NCBI GenBank assembly: GCA_964531675.1
Contig: CAZHFW010000005.1
Span: forward strand, 62,001-126,000
Direction: 5' to 3'
Origin: CAZHFW01 sp964531675
GTDB taxonomy: Bacteria > Planctomycetota > Phycisphaerae > Phycisphaerales > UBA1924
DNA: 64,000 nt
Position 1 is the first letter of the stretch, and every line of letters starts with the position of its first letter. The position numbers and the translations under genes were made by a program. Under the pieces are notes generated by a model that saw nothing but the letters and a program-made list of their open reading frames with translations, made no database searches and was not told the DNA's origin. This document shows positions 25,027 through 33,652 of this stretch, one piece after another.

Positions 25027-25665
25027 ATGCACCGTGATCCTTCGCGCACGCTTTTGGCTGCCTTCATCTTGGCGGCCCCGGCATCCTTCGCTCTGGCCGA
25101 GCCCATTGTCGATGCAGCCAATGACCTGATCAATGGCTTCAACGCCGCCACCGCTCCGGACCTTGATGTCCGCACCGCGGAAGCGACGTACGACTTCCTC
25201 ACCAACACATTCACCTTCACCGCCACCATGGGCGGCACGCTCGGCACCACCGCGACCGCGTCCTACGTCTGGGGCGTCAACCGCGGCGCCGGAACAGCTG
25301 GTTTCGCGGCCAATGGCTACACCAACGTCCTCTTCGACCGCGTCGTTCGCCTGGTCCCGGGGGGCACAAGCCAGATCGCCGGCGGCGGCCTTCCCGCCAT
25401 CGACATCGCGCCCTCCGCGGTGACCTTCAGCGGCGCCACCATCACCGCGATCATTCCCGCAAACCTGCTCCCGAGCACCGGCGCGAGCTTTGACGCCTAC
25501 ACCGTGAATCTCTGGCCGCGTGTGAACGCGCCGGCGGGCTTTGCGGGCATCTCAGACTTCGCGCCCGACAGCGCCAACGCAAAGGTCAGCGTCGTCCCCG
25601 CGCCCACCGCTGCCGCGGCGCTCGGCATTGCGGGACTTCTGGGCTCGCGCCGTCGTCGCGCCTGA
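25027..25665 (+). CDS. Secreted protein with exosortase-type sorting signal, between kdpA and kdpB
   Basis: A 212-residue exported protein with a signal peptide (ending FALA) and a beta-rich domain with repeated Ala/Thr/Gly strands (FTFTATMGGTLGTTATASYVW). The C-terminus is VVPAPTAAAALGIAGLLGSRRRRA, i.e. VPAP, a hydrophobic stretch and RRRR: the planctomycete PEP-CTERM-like signal. It is transcribed opposite to the kdp genes and separates kdpA from kdpB. No ligand or enzyme motif is visible. A shared promoter region with kdpB suggests it may respond to the same potassium or osmotic signal, but this is not shown. Confidence 0.72.
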   Translation: MHRDPSRTLLAAFILAAPASFALAEPIVDAANDLINGFNAATAPDLDVRTAEATYDFLTNTFTFTATMGGTLGTTATASYVWGVNRGAGTAGFAANGYTNVLFDRVVRLVPGGTSQIAGGGLPAIDIAPSAVTFSGATITAIIPANLLPSTGASFDAYTVNLWPRVNAPAGFAGISDFAPDSANAKVSVVPAPTAAAALGIAGLLGSRRRRA

Positions 25666-25773
25666 CTCGGATCCGACATCTCCTTTCTCCAGGCCGCACC
25701 CGCGGCCCGCATCAACCGCCACGTGGGGTTGTGAAGGCTCCCGCCTTGCACCGCCTCCCGTGGCGGCGTGCGT

Positions 25774-27582
25774 TCAGCCTCCGCTCATCCGCAGCGATTC
25801 GACCACCGGACCCAGCGCCAGCGCGGGCACGAACGTCAACGCGCCCACAATGATCACAACCGCAACCAGCATCCCGATGAACACCGGCGTGTGCGTGGGC
25901 AATGTCCCCGCGCTGCGCGGCCCGCTCGTGGAAGTTGCCTGCTTGCTCGCCATCGATCCCGCGACCGCGAGCGTGGGAACGATCAGCCAGAACCGACTGA
26001 TCCACATCGCGACCCCCAGCAGCACGTTGTAGAACGGCGTATTGGCTGAGAGCCCCGCGAACGCCGAACCGTTGTTGTTGGCGGCGCTGCTCACTGCATA
26101 CAGCACCTGGCTGAATCCGTGCGGACCTGGATTGCTGACCCCCGCACGGCCCGCCTCCGTCAACACCGCGATCGCGGTCCCGAGCAGCGCCAGGGCACAG
26201 GGAACCAGGATGCAGATCGCCGCCATCTTCATCTCGAAGGGCTCGATCTTCTTGCCCAGGTACTCGGGCGCACGGCCGACCATGAGCCCCGCGACGAACA
26301 CCGCGACGATGACGAACATGAGCATCCCGTAGAGCCCGCTGCCCACGCCGCCAAAGACGACCTCGCCGAGCTGCATGAGCCACATCGGCGCCAGGCCGCC
26401 GATCGGCGTGAAGGAGTCGTGCATCGCATTCACGCTGCCGTTGCTCGCCGCGGTGGTCGCCGCGGCCCAGAGCGCGGAGCCCCCGACGCCGAAGCGCGTC
26501 TCCTTGCCCTCGAGATTGCCCGCACCGGTCGTTCCGGTCAGGGCATCGACCCTGGGATTCCCCGCGACCTCGCACGCATGAGTCGTGATCAGCAGGGGCA
26601 CGAAGATGACGAGCATGGCCGCGAGAACAGCCCAGCCCTGGCGGCGATCCCGAACCATCTCTCCAAACGTCCAGCACAGGGCCGCAGGGATGAGCAGGAT
26701 CGCCAGACACTCGAGGAAGTTGCTCAGAGGCGTCGGATTCTCGAAAGGATGTGCGGAGTTCACGTTGAAGAACCCGCCGCCGTTGGTGCCCAGCTGCTTG
26801 ATCGCGATCTGCGATGCAGCCGGCCCGAGCGGGATCGTCTGCGTCGTCACGACGCCGCCATCGGGACCCGGGATCGGGGCCACGAGCGTGACCTGCTGGG
26901 GTCCTTCGAACGATTGCACGACGCCCTGACCGACGAGGATGCACGCGAGCATTGCCGAGAGAGGCAGCAGCACGTACAAGCTCACGCGGACCAGGTCTGC
27001 CCAGCAGTTGCCGATCGTGGATGCGTTCTTTCGGGCGAGTCCGCGGATCAACGCCGCGAGCACCGCGATGCCGGTCGCCGCACTCAGGAAGTTCTGGACG
27101 GCGAGCCCGAGCATCTGCGTGAGGTACGACATGGTCGTCTCGCCGCCATAGCCCTGCCAGTTGGTGTTGGAGACGAACGAGATCGCGGTATTGAGTGCGG
27201 AACTCGCTTCCACGGCGCCAAGCCCCGCGGGATTGCCGGGCAGTTGTCCCTGGATCCGCTGAAGCACGTACACCGCGACGAAACCGAGCGCATTCAGACT
27301 CAGGATCCCCAGTGCGTACTGCTTCCAGGTCATCTCTGACGCTGCACCTTGGCGAAGTTGCACCCCCGCCGCTCGAAGGAGTCCCCGCTCGAGCCAGCCG
27401 AGCACGCGCCCGAAGCCGAGCGGCGCTTCACCGACCTTGCCCTCGAGCACGCGCGCGATGAACCAGCCCAGAGGCTTGACCAGAGCCAGGAGAATCCCAA
27501 GCCAGAGCACGCTCTGTGCGATACCGGTCCACTGGGAGCCGATCGCGATCTGCCCGGTGATCAAGGTCAAGTCCGTGCTCAT
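25774..27582 (-). CDS. kdpA: K+-transporting ATPase subunit A
   Basis: The 602-residue membrane channel-like subunit that binds and translocates K+. It has about ten hydrophobic segments and four filter-like loops; NTNWQGYGGETTMSYLTQM and LGTNGGGFFNVNSAHPFENPTPLSNF are the diagnostic blocks, and NNNGSAFAGL near the end is another. It is about 45 residues longer than the E. coli protein. ATG 27582 is set by the ATGA overlap with the kdpF stop; an in-frame ATG three codons upstream (27591) lies inside kdpF. It is the last kdp gene of its block. Confidence 0.97.
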   Translation of the reverse strand: MSTDLTLITGQIAIGSQWTGIAQSVLWLGILLALVKPLGWFIARVLEGKVGEAPLGFGRVLGWLERGLLRAAGVQLRQGAASEMTWKQYALGILSLNALGFVAVYVLQRIQGQLPGNPAGLGAVEASSALNTAISFVSNTNWQGYGGETTMSYLTQMLGLAVQNFLSAATGIAVLAALIRGLARKNASTIGNCWADLVRVSLYVLLPLSAMLACILVGQGVVQSFEGPQQVTLVAPIPGPDGGVVTTQTIPLGPAASQIAIKQLGTNGGGFFNVNSAHPFENPTPLSNFLECLAILLIPAALCWTFGEMVRDRRQGWAVLAAMLVIFVPLLITTHACEVAGNPRVDALTGTTGAGNLEGKETRFGVGGSALWAAATTAASNGSVNAMHDSFTPIGGLAPMWLMQLGEVVFGGVGSGLYGMLMFVIVAVFVAGLMVGRAPEYLGKKIEPFEMKMAAICILVPCALALLGTAIAVLTEAGRAGVSNPGPHGFSQVLYAVSSAANNNGSAFAGLSANTPFYNVLLGVAMWISRFWLIVPTLAVAGSMASKQATSTSGPRSAGTLPTHTPVFIGMLVAVVIIVGALTFVPALALGPVVESLRMSGG

Positions 27583-27671
27583 TGGAACCACTCCGGCTTC
27601 AGAAGCGCCGCCAGCAGATAGCCCAGCAGCAAGGCTGCAACAACCGCCGAGATCACGTGAATCCAGGTCAT
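27579..27671 (-). CDS. kdpF: K+-transporting ATPase small subunit F
   Basis: A 30-residue single-helix protein, too short for many gene finders. The sequence is hydrophobic and ends GYLLAALLKPEWFQ, the KdpF signature (GYLxxALxxPExF). It stabilises the KdpABC complex in the membrane. The start has an excellent ribosome site (GGAGGATTCCCC-ATG). It overlaps kdpA by four bases (ATGA) and its own ATG overlaps the stop of another tiny ORF, so the three are translationally coupled. Confidence 0.9.
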   Translation of the reverse strand: MTWIHVISAVVAALLLGYLLAALLKPEWFQ

Positions 27672-27796
27672 GGGGAATCCTCCGGTTTGGGCTTTGCCTT
27701 CGCGCCCGAAGGCAAGAGGCGGTCGCACAGCCAGCACAGCGCCGCGGTCAGCGTCAGGCACCCGAAAAACGTCAGTGATGCGGTGATGTCGTTCAT
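27668..27796 (-). CDS. 42-aa membrane ORF coupled upstream of kdpF
   Basis: A 42-codon reading frame begins MNDITASLTFFGCLTLTAAL and ends in the polar tail AKAKPKPEDSP. One hydrophobic helix (about residues 7-24) is followed by CDRLLPSGAK, which fits a single-pass inner-membrane peptide with the C-terminus in the cytoplasm. Its TGA overlaps the kdpF ATG (ATGA), the same arrangement as kdpF-kdpA, and that is the main argument that it is translated. The kdpF ribosome site lies inside its last codons. I do not know a family for it; it may be a second KdpF-like accessory subunit. Confidence 0.65.
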   Translation of the reverse strand: MNDITASLTFFGCLTLTAALCWLCDRLLPSGAKAKPKPEDSP

Positions 27797-28283
27797 CGTG
27801 CGTCACGCGCAGCACCCCGCCCGCATGACAGGATGAGCATCGCCCCCGCGCGCCCCCGGGTCGCTCGCCTCCGCCTCAAGAAACCCCTATCAGAGATAAA
27901 CGCGGCGTAAAGCCCGGAGGCGGACGGGGTCGCCAATCGCTGGTGAAGGGGGGCCGCGCTCCCCGCCCTCCCTGGTGATTCGTTGACGCGGCTCTGACGC
28001 GTTCAGGCCTCCTCTTCAGGCGGTGCTTATCCCGGGGCTCGCCGGCACGGGGAGAGTTCTGCAGGTTCCCGACTCCACACCTCCGCCCCGATCTGGAGAC
28101 CCGACCGTGCCCATCCACACGCCCGATCTGATCGCTGCTGTTGTCACGCTCACGGGACTCGCCGCGCAGGCCAATCTGCTGCGTGCGTTCCGGCGCGAGT
28201 GCCGGGAGGCCCGTACTCCGAACCGCGACGAGGCGGCCCCGCGATTCAAAGCCGATATGCTCACACCCTCAGGAACCCCTCCG
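27797..28283. other. 487-bp region between the kdp operon and an outer-membrane gene
   Basis: It holds the putative KdpE box at 27897-27913 and a short inverted repeat ACGCG/CGCGT near 27985. A GTG at 28107, preceded by GGAG, opens a frame that runs without stop into the gene at 28284. That frame would add 59 residues, including a hydrophobic stretch (LIAAVVTLTGLAAQANLL), ahead of the signal peptide used there. I see no RNA gene. Confidence 0.4.
27897..27913 (-). promoter_or_regulatory. KdpE-box-like direct repeat upstream of the kdpF-A block
   Basis: Forward-strand TAAACG-CGGCG-TAAAGC, the third copy of the 11-bp-period repeat, about 100 bp upstream of the 42-aa ORF that starts the kdp block. 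Confidence 0.6.
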
Positions 28284-29093
28284 ATGCTCAAGCCCCTCTC
28301 CCTGATCGCGGTTCTGGCTTTCCCCGCTGCGCACGCTGCGGCACAGTCTGACTCGCTCGTGATTTCAACGGATCGCCCGAGCTTCAGCGACGGCGCCGGC
28401 CTCCAGCCCGTCGGCAGGCTGAACCTCGAGACGGGGTACACCTACACGTTCCGCAATCGTGAGGATGTGAAGACCTCACGCCACAACGGGCCGGAGATCC
28501 TCGCCCGCGTGGGAGTCCTGGAAGACCGCTTCGAGGTTCGCTTCCTCACGTCGGGCTATGTCTGGACGCACACCGACGACCGCACGTCGACCTCTTCGGA
28601 CGAAGGCTGGAGCGACGTCGCCCTGGGCATCAAGCTCAAGCTGGCCGATCAGTCGGGCTGGCTCCCAAGGCTTGCACTGGGCGCTCTCACGACCCTGGGC
28701 GGCGGCTCGGACAACATCAGCAGCCAGATCGCCGAGCCCACCCTCAAGCTGATCTGGGCCTACGACCTCGGCCAATCCTTCGGAGACTCGTGGAAGGGCT
28801 TCACGCTCGGCGGCAACGCCAATGTCTCCTGGACCACGACCGATGGCGACCGCTACGCCCAAGGCCAGGGCTCGATTTACCTCTCGTTTCCCCTGGCCGA
28901 CCGCCTGTCGGGATTCGTGGAGTACTACGTCCTGGCGCCCGCCTCAAAGGATGGCCACGCGGCCCACTCCGCGGACCTGGGCGGAACCTATCTCCTGACC
29001 GACCGCGTGCAGCTCGATGCCCGCGTCGGCGCGGGCCTGAACCAAGAGGCGGACAACCTCTTTGTGGGCTGCGGCGTGAGCTTCCTCTTCTGA
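28284..29093 (+). CDS. Secreted/outer-membrane beta-barrel protein of the phenol-degradation MetA-like type
   Basis: A 269-residue protein with a signal peptide (AFPAAHAAAQ) and an alternating-residue pattern ending in GCGVSFLF, typical of outer-membrane beta-barrels (C-terminal Phe). The opening STDRPSFSDGAGLQPVGRLNLETGYTY matches the family often annotated as transporter or putative MetA-pathway of phenol degradation. Its actual substrate is unknown. The ATG at 28284 is favoured by AGGAA upstream; an in-frame GTG at 28107 would give a longer product. It precedes another beta-rich outer-membrane-type gene. Confidence 0.7.
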   Translation: MLKPLSLIAVLAFPAAHAAAQSDSLVISTDRPSFSDGAGLQPVGRLNLETGYTYTFRNREDVKTSRHNGPEILARVGVLEDRFEVRFLTSGYVWTHTDDRTSTSSDEGWSDVALGIKLKLADQSGWLPRLALGALTTLGGGSDNISSQIAEPTLKLIWAYDLGQSFGDSWKGFTLGGNANVSWTTTDGDRYAQGQGSIYLSFPLADRLSGFVEYYVLAPASKDGHAAHSADLGGTYLLTDRVQLDARVGAGLNQEADNLFVGCGVSFLF

Positions 29094-29144
29094 GTCTCGG
29101 CGTTCAGCCCGCCGGCCGCCAGAGACATGTCGGTCTGTTATCAT

Positions 29145-29175
29145 CCGTCTGGATCCCGGTCCGGGATCCAGACGG
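29145..29175. promoter_or_regulatory. 31-bp perfect palindrome overlapping a leader
   Basis: A 15-bp arm (29145-29159, CCGTCTGGATCCCGG) is followed by one central base and its exact inverted copy (29161-29175). The end lies 11 bases from the ATG at 29187 and abuts the ribosome-site GGAGAG. It could be a repressor operator, or an mRNA hairpin hiding the ribosome site. Confidence 0.55.
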
Positions 29176-29186
29176 AGAGCCTGACG

Positions 29187-30149
29187 ATGTCCATCGCCGC
29201 CTTGGCCTGCTCGCTTCCTTTGATGATCGCTTCGCAGACCCAGCAGCACGATTCAGCCGCGGCCCAGCCCGCGAGCATGACCACCACCTCAGCACCCGCC
29301 TCGGGAAGCCAGTCCGGCGCCGCTTCGACGCCCCCCGCAGCGGAAGCGTCCGAGCCTCGCGCGTTCGAGCACCTGGCCAGCTCGCCCTACAAGCTCACCT
29401 TCGCCCCCTACCTGTGGGTGATCGGCACCTCGGGCAACGCCACGGTCGGCAACGTCAAGATTGACGCCACCGCAACGTTCAGGGATGTTCTTGACGCTTC
29501 CGACAGCCTCTTCGGCCTCATGGGCGTCACCGAACTCCAGGTCGGCAAGGTCTTCTTCCAGCTCAACGCCACGTACGTGAGCATCGGCTTCGACAAGAAG
29601 AGGGACGTCCGCAACTTCGCCACCCTCGATGCGGAGCTCGATCAAAAGCTCGGCTGGTACGAAGGCGCGGTGGGCTATCGCCTCATCGACCAGCGCATGT
29701 CCGATCGGGTCGACGAGAAGCAGCGTTTCGCGCTCGACGTCTTCGGCGGTGCACGCGTCACCGACATCACGGTCGACGCCCATCTCAACGCCTCCGCAGC
29801 GGTGACCCTCCCCGATGGTGAAGTCGTCTCCGGCGGCCGCTCCGCCGAGCGCAATCAGGATGAAACCTGGGTCGAGCCCTTCGTCGGCACCCGCCTTCGC
29901 TTCGACCTCACCGATCGCTGGGAGTTCAGCCTCCGCGGCGATGTCGGCGGCTTCGGCGTTGACGGCTCGTCCTTCAGCTGGCAGACCGCCGCCCTCATGG
30001 GCTACACCTGGGAGCTCGGCCCGACCTCCATCATCAGCGCCTACGGCGGATACCGCGCCCTCGGCCAGGATTACTCCAGCGGCGATTTCGGCTGGAACGT
30101 GGTCGCCCACGGCCCCATCCTGGGCATGCAGGTCGTCTTCGGCTTCTGA
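29187..30149 (+). CDS. Putative outer-membrane protein, beta-barrel type
   Basis: A 320-residue exported protein. After a signal peptide and a Ser/Ala/Pro-rich linker (residues about 20-65), the region YKLTFAPYLWVIGTSGNATVG begins a series of amphipathic strands with periodic aromatic residues, ending GPILGMQVVFGF with terminal Phe. APYLW near the barrel start is common in a family of uncharacterised outer-membrane beta-barrels. The ATG at 29187 with GGAGAG upstream is preferred over an in-frame ATG at 29127, which would start inside the palindrome region. Confidence 0.65.
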   Translation: MSIAALACSLPLMIASQTQQHDSAAAQPASMTTTSAPASGSQSGAASTPPAAEASEPRAFEHLASSPYKLTFAPYLWVIGTSGNATVGNVKIDATATFRDVLDASDSLFGLMGVTELQVGKVFFQLNATYVSIGFDKKRDVRNFATLDAELDQKLGWYEGAVGYRLIDQRMSDRVDEKQRFALDVFGGARVTDITVDAHLNASAAVTLPDGEVVSGGRSAERNQDETWVEPFVGTRLRFDLTDRWEFSLRGDVGGFGVDGSSFSWQTAALMGYTWELGPTSIISAYGGYRALGQDYSSGDFGWNVVAHGPILGMQVVFGF

Positions 30150-30161
30150 TCCGGAGTTCCC

Positions 30162-31298
30162 ATGTTCCGCTGCTTCCAAGGCGCTCTCTTTGTCGCAAGC
30201 CTGCCGCTGGCGGCTCCGACCTTGGCGTTTGCTGAACCGCCTTCCTGCTGCGCCGCGCCCTCGCGGGGCGGAATCGTCGCGTTGGGAACCGCCATGCCGG
30301 TCGCTGCGGGCGTCAACACCTCACGCGAGGGCATGGTCTGGATCAAGGGCGGCGAGTTCTCCATGGGGAGCACCGATCCCCTGGCCCGTCCCGACGAAGC
30401 GCCCATCCACCGCGTCCGCGTCGATGGCTTCTGGATGGACGCGACCGAGGTCACCAACGCGCAGTTCGCAGCCTTCGTGAAGGCGACCGGCTACAAGACC
30501 GTCGCCGAGCGCCCGGTCGACTGGGAAGAGATCAAGAAACAGGTCCCGCCAGGCACGCCCAAGCCCGACGACGCGATGCTCCAGCCCGGCTCGCTGGTCT
30601 TCACGCCTCCCGACCACGCGGTCGACCTCCGGCGCTACGACCTCTGGTGGACCTGGACGACCGGCGCCGACTGGCGTCACCCCGAAGGCCCGGGCAGCTC
30701 CATCGAGGGCAGGGACAACTACCCCGTCGTCCACGTCGCGTACGAAGACGCGATCGCCTACGCCAAGTGGGCGGGCAAGCGCCTTCCCACCGAGGCCGAG
30801 TGGGAGTTCGCCGCCCGCGGCGGCTTGGACCACAAGGTCAACGTCTGGGGAGACGAGCCCATCGACCCCAAACGCGCGAACACCTGGCAAGGCCACTTCC
30901 CCGAGCAGAACACCGCGGAGGACGGCTTCGCCCGCGCCGCGCCCGTCAAGAGCTTCCCGCCCAACAGCTTCGGCCTCTACGACATGGCGGGCAACGTCTG
31001 GGAATGGTGCGCGGACCTCTATCGCCCCGACACCTACGCCAGGCAAGTGCTCGCCGCCGGCGCGGGCAACGTGATCGTGAACCCCAAGGGGCCTGAATCC
31101 TCATACGACCTGCGCAACCCGAACGCGCCCGAGAGCCGTGTGCAACGCGGCGGCTCATTCCTCTGCAACGACTCGTACTGCGCCAGCTACCGCCCCAGCG
31201 CCCGCATGGCGGCGTCTCCGGATTCGGGCATGCTCCACCTGGGCTTCCGCTGCGTGCTCGACGCGCCGGCCCCCGATCAGCCCGCGCCCAAGCCCTGA
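30162..31298 (+). CDS. Exported formylglycine-generating enzyme (SUMF1 family)
   Basis: A 378-residue FGE-sulfatase domain protein, the type that oxidises a cysteine in sulfatases to C-alpha-formylglycine. An N-terminal signal peptide (ending LAFA) directs it out of the cytoplasm. The domain opens with MVWIKGGEFSMGS and contains RLPTEAEWEFAARGG and GLYDMAGNVWEWC. The catalytic pair is preserved in GGSFLCNDSYCASYRPSARM (C335 and C340), the same CxxxxC spacing as characterised FGE, so it is probably an active enzyme rather than a domain relative. It starts 12 bases after the upstream barrel gene. No sulfatase is encoded in the window. Confidence 0.9.
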   Translation: MFRCFQGALFVASLPLAAPTLAFAEPPSCCAAPSRGGIVALGTAMPVAAGVNTSREGMVWIKGGEFSMGSTDPLARPDEAPIHRVRVDGFWMDATEVTNAQFAAFVKATGYKTVAERPVDWEEIKKQVPPGTPKPDDAMLQPGSLVFTPPDHAVDLRRYDLWWTWTTGADWRHPEGPGSSIEGRDNYPVVHVAYEDAIAYAKWAGKRLPTEAEWEFAARGGLDHKVNVWGDEPIDPKRANTWQGHFPEQNTAEDGFARAAPVKSFPPNSFGLYDMAGNVWEWCADLYRPDTYARQVLAAGAGNVIVNPKGPESSYDLRNPNAPESRVQRGGSFLCNDSYCASYRPSARMAASPDSGMLHLGFRCVLDAPAPDQPAPKP

Positions 31299-31319
31299 AT
31301 CTCGGAGACCGAACGACCT

Positions 31320-33629
31320 TCATCGCCTCAGGCGCAGGCTGTTGAGCACGACGCTGATGCTGCTGAACGTCATCGCCGCACTGGCGATCATGGGAGAGAG
31401 CAGGAGCCCGAAGAACGGATAGAGCACGCCCGCAGCGATCGCAATCCCGATCGTGTTGTAGATGAAGGCCCAGAAGAGGTTGCCCCGGATCGTCCGGACC
31501 GTCCGCTTCGAAAGCTCGATCGCCTCGACGACGCCCATCAGATCGCCGCGCAGGATCGTGATGTCCGCGGCCTCGATCGCAACGTCCGTTCCCGTGCCCA
31601 TCGCGATCCCGACCGAAGCGGTCGCCAGCGCCGGCGCATCGTTGATCCCGTCGCCAACCATCGCCGCGACGCCCGACTCCTCGAGCCTTGCGACGACCGA
31701 GGCCTTGTCGCGGGGAAGCACCTCCGCGATCACCTCGTCAACGCCCACCTTTGCCGCGACCGACTCGGCCGCAGCCCGGCTGTCTCCGGTGAGCATCACC
31801 ACCCGGAGCCCGCGATGCTTGAGCTCTTTGATCGCATCTCCGGAACTCGCCCGGACGCGGTCGGTGATCGCGAGAATGCCCGCCTCTTTCCCACCCACCG
31901 CGACGTGGATCGGCGAGAACCCGCTCAACGCCAGCGCCCGCGCACGACCCGTCATCGAGACGTGCACGCCCCGGGACTCCAGGAACGAAGCGTTCCCGAC
32001 CAGCACCAGGCTTCCATCCACCACCGCTTCGACACCCTGACCGACGCTGGCGCGGAACCCGCTGGCGGGTCGGAGCTCGATGCCACGCTCGGAAGCGCCA
32101 CGCACGATCGCCGCCGCCAGACCGTGTTCGCTGCCGTGCTCCGCACTGGCCGCCATCTGCAGCAACCTGGCCTCGGTGAACTCCAGCGCCGGCGCGATCT
32201 CGACCAGCGCGGGCTTGCCTTCGGTGATCGTGCCGGTCTTGTCCAGGACCACGACGTTCACGCGCTGGGCCGATTCCAGCGCCGCCCCGCTCCGGATGAG
32301 GATCCCGCGTTCCGCGCCGCGCCCCGTCGCGACCATGACCGCGGTCGGGGTCGCAAGCCCCATCGCGCACGGACACGCGATGATCAGCACCGAGATCGCG
32401 GCGTTCATCGCCATCGCGGCGCGCGAGCCCTCGGGTCCCAGCAGCATCCACACGACAAACGTGCACAAGGCCACGACGAGCACGAAGGGCGTGAAGTACC
32501 CGCTCACGCGATCCGCGACCGACGCGATCGCGGGCTTGCTGCCCTGCGCCTCGCGCACCATCCGGATGATCTGCTGCAGCGCCGACGCGGCGCCGACCTT
32601 GGTCGCGCGCACGCGGAGCATCCCCGTGGTGTTCATCGTCGCGCCAAAGACACCAGACCCCGCGAACTTGTCCACCGGCAGGCTCTCGCCCGTCAGCATG
32701 GACTCATCCACCGCCGACGCGCCCCCCACCACCACGCCGTCCACCGGCACCTTCTCCCCGGGCCTGACCACGACCACATCGCCCGCCGACACCCGCGCGA
32801 TGGGCACCTCGACTTCGACGCCGTCACGCTCCACCCGCGCCGTCCGCGGCGCGAGCCCGATGAGCTTGCGGATCGCCGCCCCGGTCCTTCGTGTCGCCCT
32901 GGATTCCAGGTACTTTCCGAGCAGCACGAGCACGATGATGCTCGCCGCCGCTTCGAAGTACACATCGGGCATGCCGTGCGCCGCGTGCGCCCCCGCGCCG
33001 AACCTGTCAGGCAGGAGCACCGCGAGCAGCGAATAGATGTACGCGGTCCCGGTCCCCAGCGCGATGAGCGTGTCCATGCCCATCGAGCCGTGACGGAGAC
33101 CCTTGATCGCCGCCCTGAAGAACGGCCCGCCGCTCCAGATGAGCACCGGCGTCGTCAGCACAAGCTGAGCCCACAGGGCCCAAGGCTGGTTGAGGGCCTC
33201 AATCTTCCCGTGGGACATCGCCATCGCGACCACCGGGAGCGTCAGCGCCGCTCCGAACACCAGCCGCGAGAGAATGCGGCGTGCATCGCGATCCTGCGCA
33301 TCGGAAACCTCATCGGTCGCGATCTCGGCGTCATCATCCTGTTTGACACCATCAGGCCGCTCAGGCGTTCGAACCGCCGCCGGTGCGGGCACCTTCGCGT
33401 GGAACCCAAGTTCGTCGACCCGAGCCGCCAGCGCCTCGGGCGTCACCGTCGCGGAGTCGTACATCACCGTCGCGACATGCGTCGCGAAGTTCACGCTCGC
33501 GGACGACACCCCCGCCTGCCTGGCGAGCTTTTTCTCGATCTTCGCAGCGCAGGCGCCGCAGGTCATTCCTTCGATGGGAAGATCGCAGCGCGCCGTCGCG
33601 CCGGCTTGTTCCAGAGCAGTTGCGCTCAT
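31320..33629 (-). CDS. copA: Copper-exporting P1B-type ATPase
   Basis: A 769-residue Cu(I) efflux ATPase. There is one N-terminal heavy-metal-associated domain (GMTCGACAAKIE), eight membrane helices, the CPC motif in IACPCAMGLATP (membrane metal site), TGESLPVDK, the phosphorylated DKTGTITEG and GDGINDAPALATA. The nucleotide-domain SEHP motif reads SEHGLAAAI, with the proline replaced by glycine. It follows csoR by 23 bases on the same strand with a GGGAG ribosome site; the pair is a copper-inducible operon. Confidence 0.95.
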   Translation of the reverse strand: MSATALEQAGATARCDLPIEGMTCGACAAKIEKKLARQAGVSSASVNFATHVATVMYDSATVTPEALAARVDELGFHAKVPAPAAVRTPERPDGVKQDDDAEIATDEVSDAQDRDARRILSRLVFGAALTLPVVAMAMSHGKIEALNQPWALWAQLVLTTPVLIWSGGPFFRAAIKGLRHGSMGMDTLIALGTGTAYIYSLLAVLLPDRFGAGAHAAHGMPDVYFEAAASIIVLVLLGKYLESRATRRTGAAIRKLIGLAPRTARVERDGVEVEVPIARVSAGDVVVVRPGEKVPVDGVVVGGASAVDESMLTGESLPVDKFAGSGVFGATMNTTGMLRVRATKVGAASALQQIIRMVREAQGSKPAIASVADRVSGYFTPFVLVVALCTFVVWMLLGPEGSRAAMAMNAAISVLIIACPCAMGLATPTAVMVATGRGAERGILIRSGAALESAQRVNVVVLDKTGTITEGKPALVEIAPALEFTEARLLQMAASAEHGSEHGLAAAIVRGASERGIELRPASGFRASVGQGVEAVVDGSLVLVGNASFLESRGVHVSMTGRARALALSGFSPIHVAVGGKEAGILAITDRVRASSGDAIKELKHRGLRVVMLTGDSRAAAESVAAKVGVDEVIAEVLPRDKASVVARLEESGVAAMVGDGINDAPALATASVGIAMGTGTDVAIEAADITILRGDLMGVVEAIELSKRTVRTIRGNLFWAFIYNTIGIAIAAGVLYPFFGLLLSPMIASAAMTFSSISVVLNSLRLRR

Positions 33630-33652
33630 GATCGCGCTCCCATCCGCGCCGC

